Shown here: piece by piece, positions 61,043 through 64,000 of the stretch
Position numbering within the stretch: position 1 is the first letter of the stretch
How the letters are laid out: every line of letters starts with the position of its first letter
Assembly: GCF_900186995.1 (NCBI RefSeq)
Contig: NZ_LT906463.1
Coordinates: 1,860,001 to 1,924,000 of the forward strand
Reading direction: 5' to 3'
DNA length: 64,000 bases
From: Haemophilus pittmaniae
GTDB lineage: Bacteria > Pseudomonadota > Gammaproteobacteria > Enterobacterales > Pasteurellaceae
The notes under the pieces: generated by a model
What the model was told of the DNA's origin: nothing
The model's database searches: none
Seen by the model: the letters and a program-made list of their open reading frames with translations, nothing else
Translations under genes and position numbers: made by a program

Positions 61043-62083
61043 TTATTTCGCTAACTTAACATCTTGAACCCATTTTTCAATTAAGGCTTTGCGTTGTTCG
61101 GTCGCACCATATTTTTCAAAGTCGTAATTGATCAGGTTAAGTTTATTTGGATCAAATGCGGTTGGCGATTGCTCTGCTGTGGTATTAGTTAAGATTTGTA
61201 AGGAGTCACCTTGTTTCCATGCTAACTCTTGACCTTCTTTAGATAATGCCCAATCCACGAATAATTTTGCATTATCGATATTACGCGCACCTTTTAAGAT
61301 ACTCACGCCACCTAATTCATAGCCGGTACCTTCACAAGGTACAACTAATTCCAAAGGCGCACCTTGACGTTTTTCAAGCGCATAATCGTGTAAGAAACCA
61401 ATACCTACAGCGGTTTCACCACGTGCCGCATTGCGAGATGGAGTTACACCTGATTTAGTGTATTGAGATACATTTGGATGCAATGCTTTCAAGAAATCAA
61501 ATGCTTTTTCTTCGCCCCAAAGTTGGACGAATGTAGCAAGAGCCGTGTACGCTGTACCTGCACTTTGTGGGTCCGCAATTTGCACTTCACCTTTTAAGCG
61601 AGGATCTGTTAAATCTTTCCAGCATTTTGGTACTTCTTTAATACCTAATTTTTCTAAGCGTTCGGTATTCACTCCGAAACCTAAGATTCCCATATAAATA
61701 GCTGATACATAATGCCCTTTGGTCTTAGCTGGATCACGGAAACGCTCTATGATTTCATCAATATGTTTTGATTTATAAGGTTCTATTAAACCTAATTCTG
61801 CAGCTTGAGCTTGCGGGTCGAATGTACCGCCAAACCAAACATCTGCCTGCGGATTATTTTTTTCAGCTTCAACTTTGGCAAAAGTACTGCCAGAACCATT
61901 ACGAATAAAAGATGTTTTTACATCGTATTTTTCACCAAACGCTTTTGTGGTTGTCTCACATAAGATGTTGGTTGCACTACAATACACAACCAAACGACCT
62001 TTAGCGGCAGCATTACCGGAAAAAGCTAATCCGGCTGTCAATAAAGCGGTAGATACGGCAAAAGAAACTCTAGCTAATCGCAT
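61043..62083 (-). CDS. afuA: AfuA-type periplasmic substrate-binding protein (probable hexose-phosphate binder)
   Basis: This 346-residue binding protein has a signal peptide (cleavage near NAAAKG, residue 27). Homologues were first called ferric-ion binding (AfuA/FbpA), but Actinobacillus AfuABC was later reported to import cyclic hexose phosphates. The residues I recall as ligand contacts there (Ser37, His205, Asp206, Glu229, mature numbering) correspond at a constant offset to Ser64, His232, Asp233 and Glu256 here, all present. The tyrosine pair that binds iron in FbpA is not evident. A CRP-like site upstream and the udk-dcd neighbours also fit sugar or nucleotide use. Confidence 0.88.
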   Translation of the reverse strand: MRLARVSFAVSTALLTAGLAFSGNAAAKGRLVVYCSATNILCETTTKAFGEKYDVKTSFIRNGSGSTFAKVEAEKNNPQADVWFGGTFDPQAQAAELGLIEPYKSKHIDEIIERFRDPAKTKGHYVSAIYMGILGFGVNTERLEKLGIKEVPKCWKDLTDPRLKGEVQIADPQSAGTAYTALATFVQLWGEEKAFDFLKALHPNVSQYTKSGVTPSRNAARGETAVGIGFLHDYALEKRQGAPLELVVPCEGTGYELGGVSILKGARNIDNAKLFVDWALSKEGQELAWKQGDSLQILTNTTAEQSPTAFDPNKLNLINYDFEKYGATEQRKALIEKWVQDVKLAK

Positions 62084-62152
62084 AACAATAACCTCAGTGT
62101 TAATTTAATAAATAAAAACGTGCTGATCCTAAAAGAAAAAAGCCCAAAATAC

Positions 62153-62168
62153 CGTGAGCTCGTTCACA
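62153..62168. promoter_or_regulatory. CRP-like site between afuA and udk
   Basis: CGTGAGCTCGTTCACA contains GTGA-N6-TCAC, the CRP core, about 70-85 bases before the afuA start and 83 before udk. No Fur-like palindrome is visible here. Confidence 0.5.
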
Positions 62169-62250
62169 AAATAAAAATTTTCCAAATAATGAATTCCTAG
62201 CAATTTTTCTTTATAATTACTTCTAATTTTTCTTGAAATTAGGTCGCTCT

Positions 62251-62892
62251 ATGTCCAATCAATCCTGCATTATCATTGCAATTACCGGCGCTTCCGCCTC
62301 TGGTAAAAGCTCCATTGCCTCCACCGTCCACAAAGAACTTTGTCACGAATTGGGTTGTCAAGAAATCGGTATTATCGCCGAAGACAGCTACTACAAAGAT
62401 CAAAGTCATTTGGAAATGAGCGAGCGGATAAAAACCAACTACGACCATCCAAATTCAATGGACAGGGATTTACTAATTCAGCATCTAAAATTCCTCAAAA
62501 ACGGACAAGCCGTAGATATCCCGGTATATAGTTACGTGGAACACACCCGCACCAATGAAACCAACCACTTCACACCTAAACGAATTGTTATCCTGGAAGG
62601 CATATTGTTATTGACCGATGAACGGGTTCGTCAATTGGCCGATATTTCTGTATTCGTTGATACTCCGTTAGATATTTGCTTTATCCGCCGTTTGCAACGA
62701 GATATGGAAGAACGTGGACGTTCATTACAGTCAGTAATTGATCAATATCGCGCGACCGTGCGGCCGATGTTTTTACAATTTATTGAACCATCCAAACAAT
62801 ATGCCGATATTGTGATTCCTCGAGGCGGTAAAAACCGGATTGCGATCAATATGCTGAAAGCTCAGATTCTTCACTTACTTAACCAAAAATAA
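62251..62892 (+). CDS. udk: Uridine kinase
   Basis: Udk phosphorylates uridine and cytidine to the monophosphates in pyrimidine salvage. The start at ATG 62251 ([21 protein letters not shown]) gives 213 residues, the E. coli length; an earlier in-frame TTG is not needed. It has Walker A GASASGKS (13-20), the EDSYYKDQ substrate loop (about 40-47) and the [10 protein letters not shown] strand. It is followed 9 bases later by dcd. Confidence 0.96.
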   Translation: MSNQSCIIIAITGASASGKSSIASTVHKELCHELGCQEIGIIAEDSYYKDQSHLEMSERIKTNYDHPNSMDRDLLIQHLKFLKNGQAVDIPVYSYVEHTRTNETNHFTPKRIVILEGILLLTDERVRQLADISVFVDTPLDICFIRRLQRDMEERGRSLQSVIDQYRATVRPMFLQFIEPSKQYADIVIPRGGKNRIAINMLKAQILHLLNQK

Positions 62893-62901
62893 GGACATCA
62901 T

Positions 62902-63486
62902 ATGCGCTTGTGCGATACTGATATTGAACGCTATCTGGACGAAGGAACTATCTCACTAACCCCTCGCCCGGCCAATGACAAAATTAACGGAGCAACCATC
63001 GATGTTCGCTTAGGTAATTCCTTTCGAGTGTTTCGTGATTATTCTGCACCTTATATTGACTTAAGTGGCCCAAAAGAAGAAGTTTCCGCACAATTAGAAT
63101 CAGTGATGAGCGAAGAGATTATCATTGCCGATAACGAAGCCTTCTTTCTTCATCCTGGCGTGTTAGCGCTAGCAACAACCTTAGAATCTGTCAAACTACC
63201 AGACAATATTATTGGTTGGCTTGATGGTCGTTCTTCGCTTGCCCGATTAGGTTTAATGGTGCATGTCACCGCCCATCGCATAGACCCAGGTTGGGAAGGC
63301 AAAATCGTACTGGAATTCTATAACTCCGGTAAGCTTCCATTAGCATTACGCCCTAACATGGTAATTGGCGCACTTAGTTTTGAAGTGCTTAGCGGACATG
63401 CTGCACGGCCTTATAATCGTCGCCAAGATGCTAAATACCGTAACCAACAAAGCGCTGTTGCTAGTCGTATCGATAAGGATGAGTAA
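62902..63486 (+). CDS. dcd: dCTP deaminase
   Basis: Dcd deaminates dCTP to dUTP, the main route to dTTP in many Gram-negatives. The 194-residue protein (E. coli 193) carries [17 protein letters not shown] (about 27-43), the [26 protein letters not shown] block with the catalytic Glu (about 110-138) and the ALRPNM segment. It lies between udk and the asmA-like gene with short spacers, as in E. coli and Haemophilus. Confidence 0.96.
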   Translation: MRLCDTDIERYLDEGTISLTPRPANDKINGATIDVRLGNSFRVFRDYSAPYIDLSGPKEEVSAQLESVMSEEIIIADNEAFFLHPGVLALATTLESVKLPDNIIGWLDGRSSLARLGLMVHVTAHRIDPGWEGKIVLEFYNSGKLPLALRPNMVIGALSFEVLSGHAARPYNRRQDAKYRNQQSAVASRIDKDE

Positions 63487-63489
63487 AAA

Positions 63490-64000
63490 ATGAAAAAGAT
63501 CGCAATCGGCCTTTTGATCGTGCTAATTGCGGTCTTTGCCTTTTTTTATCTGCGTCTTAACGGCTTCGTTAATCAAATCAATGAACAGCTAAGTCGTCGT
63601 CAAATAGCCGTACAGTCCATCGAGCTATCGTTCATACCAACTCCGGCAATTACCCTTAGCAAGGTAAAATATCAACAATTTTCAATGGCATCGCTAAATG
63701 CCCGTTTAGATCTTGGCCAATTTATTCAAGGTCATGCCATCTTGCGGGAACTATCCATTCACGAGGCCAAATTTAGCGATGATGCCATCAATAGTATCGA
63801 TGTTGATGCGCAATTTAGCGGGCTTTATCTCAATAATTTATTGACCCGTAATTTACCTTTTAAGAGCAACGGAGAAATTCATATCAATCTGGCCAAGCCG
63901 GTTTATGGTAACAATCGCAAATTTGTGTTTGCTTTCAATAAAGGCAATATTTCCAGCCAACAAAACGGCCACTATTTATTGCAATTTGTTGATAGTCGTT
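63490..64000 (+). CDS. AsmA-family protein, N-terminal part (runs off the window)
   Basis: An open frame starts at ATG 63490 three bases after dcd and continues for 170 codons to the right edge. The N-terminus is a single membrane helix (IAIGLLIVLIAVFAFFYL), followed by a beta-rich domain with the AsmA-like pattern VQSIELSFIPTPAITLSKVKY. AsmA-like proteins span the inner membrane and periplasm and are linked to envelope lipid transport. The dcd-asmA adjacency matches E. coli. The C-terminus is not available. Confidence 0.8.
   Translation, partial: MKKIAIGLLIVLIAVFAFFYLRLNGFVNQINEQLSRRQIAVQSIELSFIPTPAITLSKVKYQQFSMASLNARLDLGQFIQGHAILRELSIHEAKFSDDAINSIDVDAQFSGLYLNNLLTRNLPFKSNGEIHINLAKPVYGNNRKFVFAFNKGNISSQQNGHYLLQFVDSR

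Noticed and set aside
61095-61110. A match to the tRNA-Val 3' end (GTCGCACCA), as a possible attachment-site duplicate
   Set aside because: It is a 9-base chance match inside the afuA coding sequence, 52 kb from the tRNA.
56781-62083. Calling the afu cluster a ferric-iron (FbpABC/HitABC) transporter
   Set aside because: The binding protein keeps the sugar-phosphate ligand residues I recall for AfuA, the FbpA iron-binding tyrosine pair is not evident, and a CRP-like site, not a Fur box, is seen.

Overview
The window is chromosomal DNA of a Pasteurellaceae bacterium. The evidence is near-full-length matches to Haemophilus/Pasteurella housekeeping proteins, gene blocks in the order I recall from H. 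influenzae (ftsH-rlmE-yhbY-greA-dacB; cysB-rluB-yciO-sucD-sucC; ycjX next to sapABCDF; nlpC-ihfA-pheT-pheS; afuA-udk-dcd-asmA-like), and several copies of the Hin-type uptake signal core AAGTGCGGT. The genus cannot be settled from sequence alone; Haemophilus, Aggregatibacter, Pasteurella and relatives are all possible.

Layout. 0-9 kb: end of mpl, ftsH, rlmE, yhbY, greA, dacB, the DmsD-type chaperone, ycjF and pykA. 9.2 kb: a tRNA-Val(GAC) with its own promoter and terminator, then an odd scar-like stretch and a probable Fur-controlled siderophore receptor. 12-19 kb: cysB, rluB, yciO, sucD, sucC, an RluA-type pseudouridine synthase and clsA. 19-26 kb: DMSO reductase dmsABC behind a perfect FNR box, and upstream a second DmsA/YnfE-type catalytic gene broken by one amber codon. 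26-28.5 kb: a transglutaminase-like/MerT/MerP trio and sodC. 28.7-36.7 kb: ycjX, sapABCDF and a BASS-family transporter. 36.8-41.3 kb: a type III restriction-modification locus whose mod gene carries a 12-unit pentanucleotide tract and reads out of frame here. 41.5-50 kb: sppA, ydjA, fdhD and a selenocysteine formate dehydrogenase fdnGHI with a clear SECIS hairpin. 50-64 kb: nlpC, ihfA, pheT, pheS, a PF10136-type membrane protein, an afuABC transporter with two substrate-binding-protein genes, udk, dcd and the start of an asmA-like gene.

Themes. Anaerobic respiration dominates: formate dehydrogenase-N with its maturation protein FdhD, DMSO reductase, and the chaperone DmsD encoded 14 kb away. 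Nutrient capture and host interaction are represented by Sap, Afu, the TonB receptor and SodC.

The most unusual signal is a dispersed intergenic repeat of about 70 bp. I found ten copies in 64 kb. Each has a conserved head (AATAAAATCAATGACTTA), an AAAACTCT block and a GGGGGCGTTTT tail. In nine of ten the tail faces the 3' end of a neighbouring gene and in several it forms one arm of the terminator; one copy supplies the start codon of dmsD. Other points of interest are the phase-variable mod gene, the altered ligand residues in the second AfuA paralogue, a CRP-like site upstream of the first afuA, and the amber-interrupted ynfE/F-like gene.
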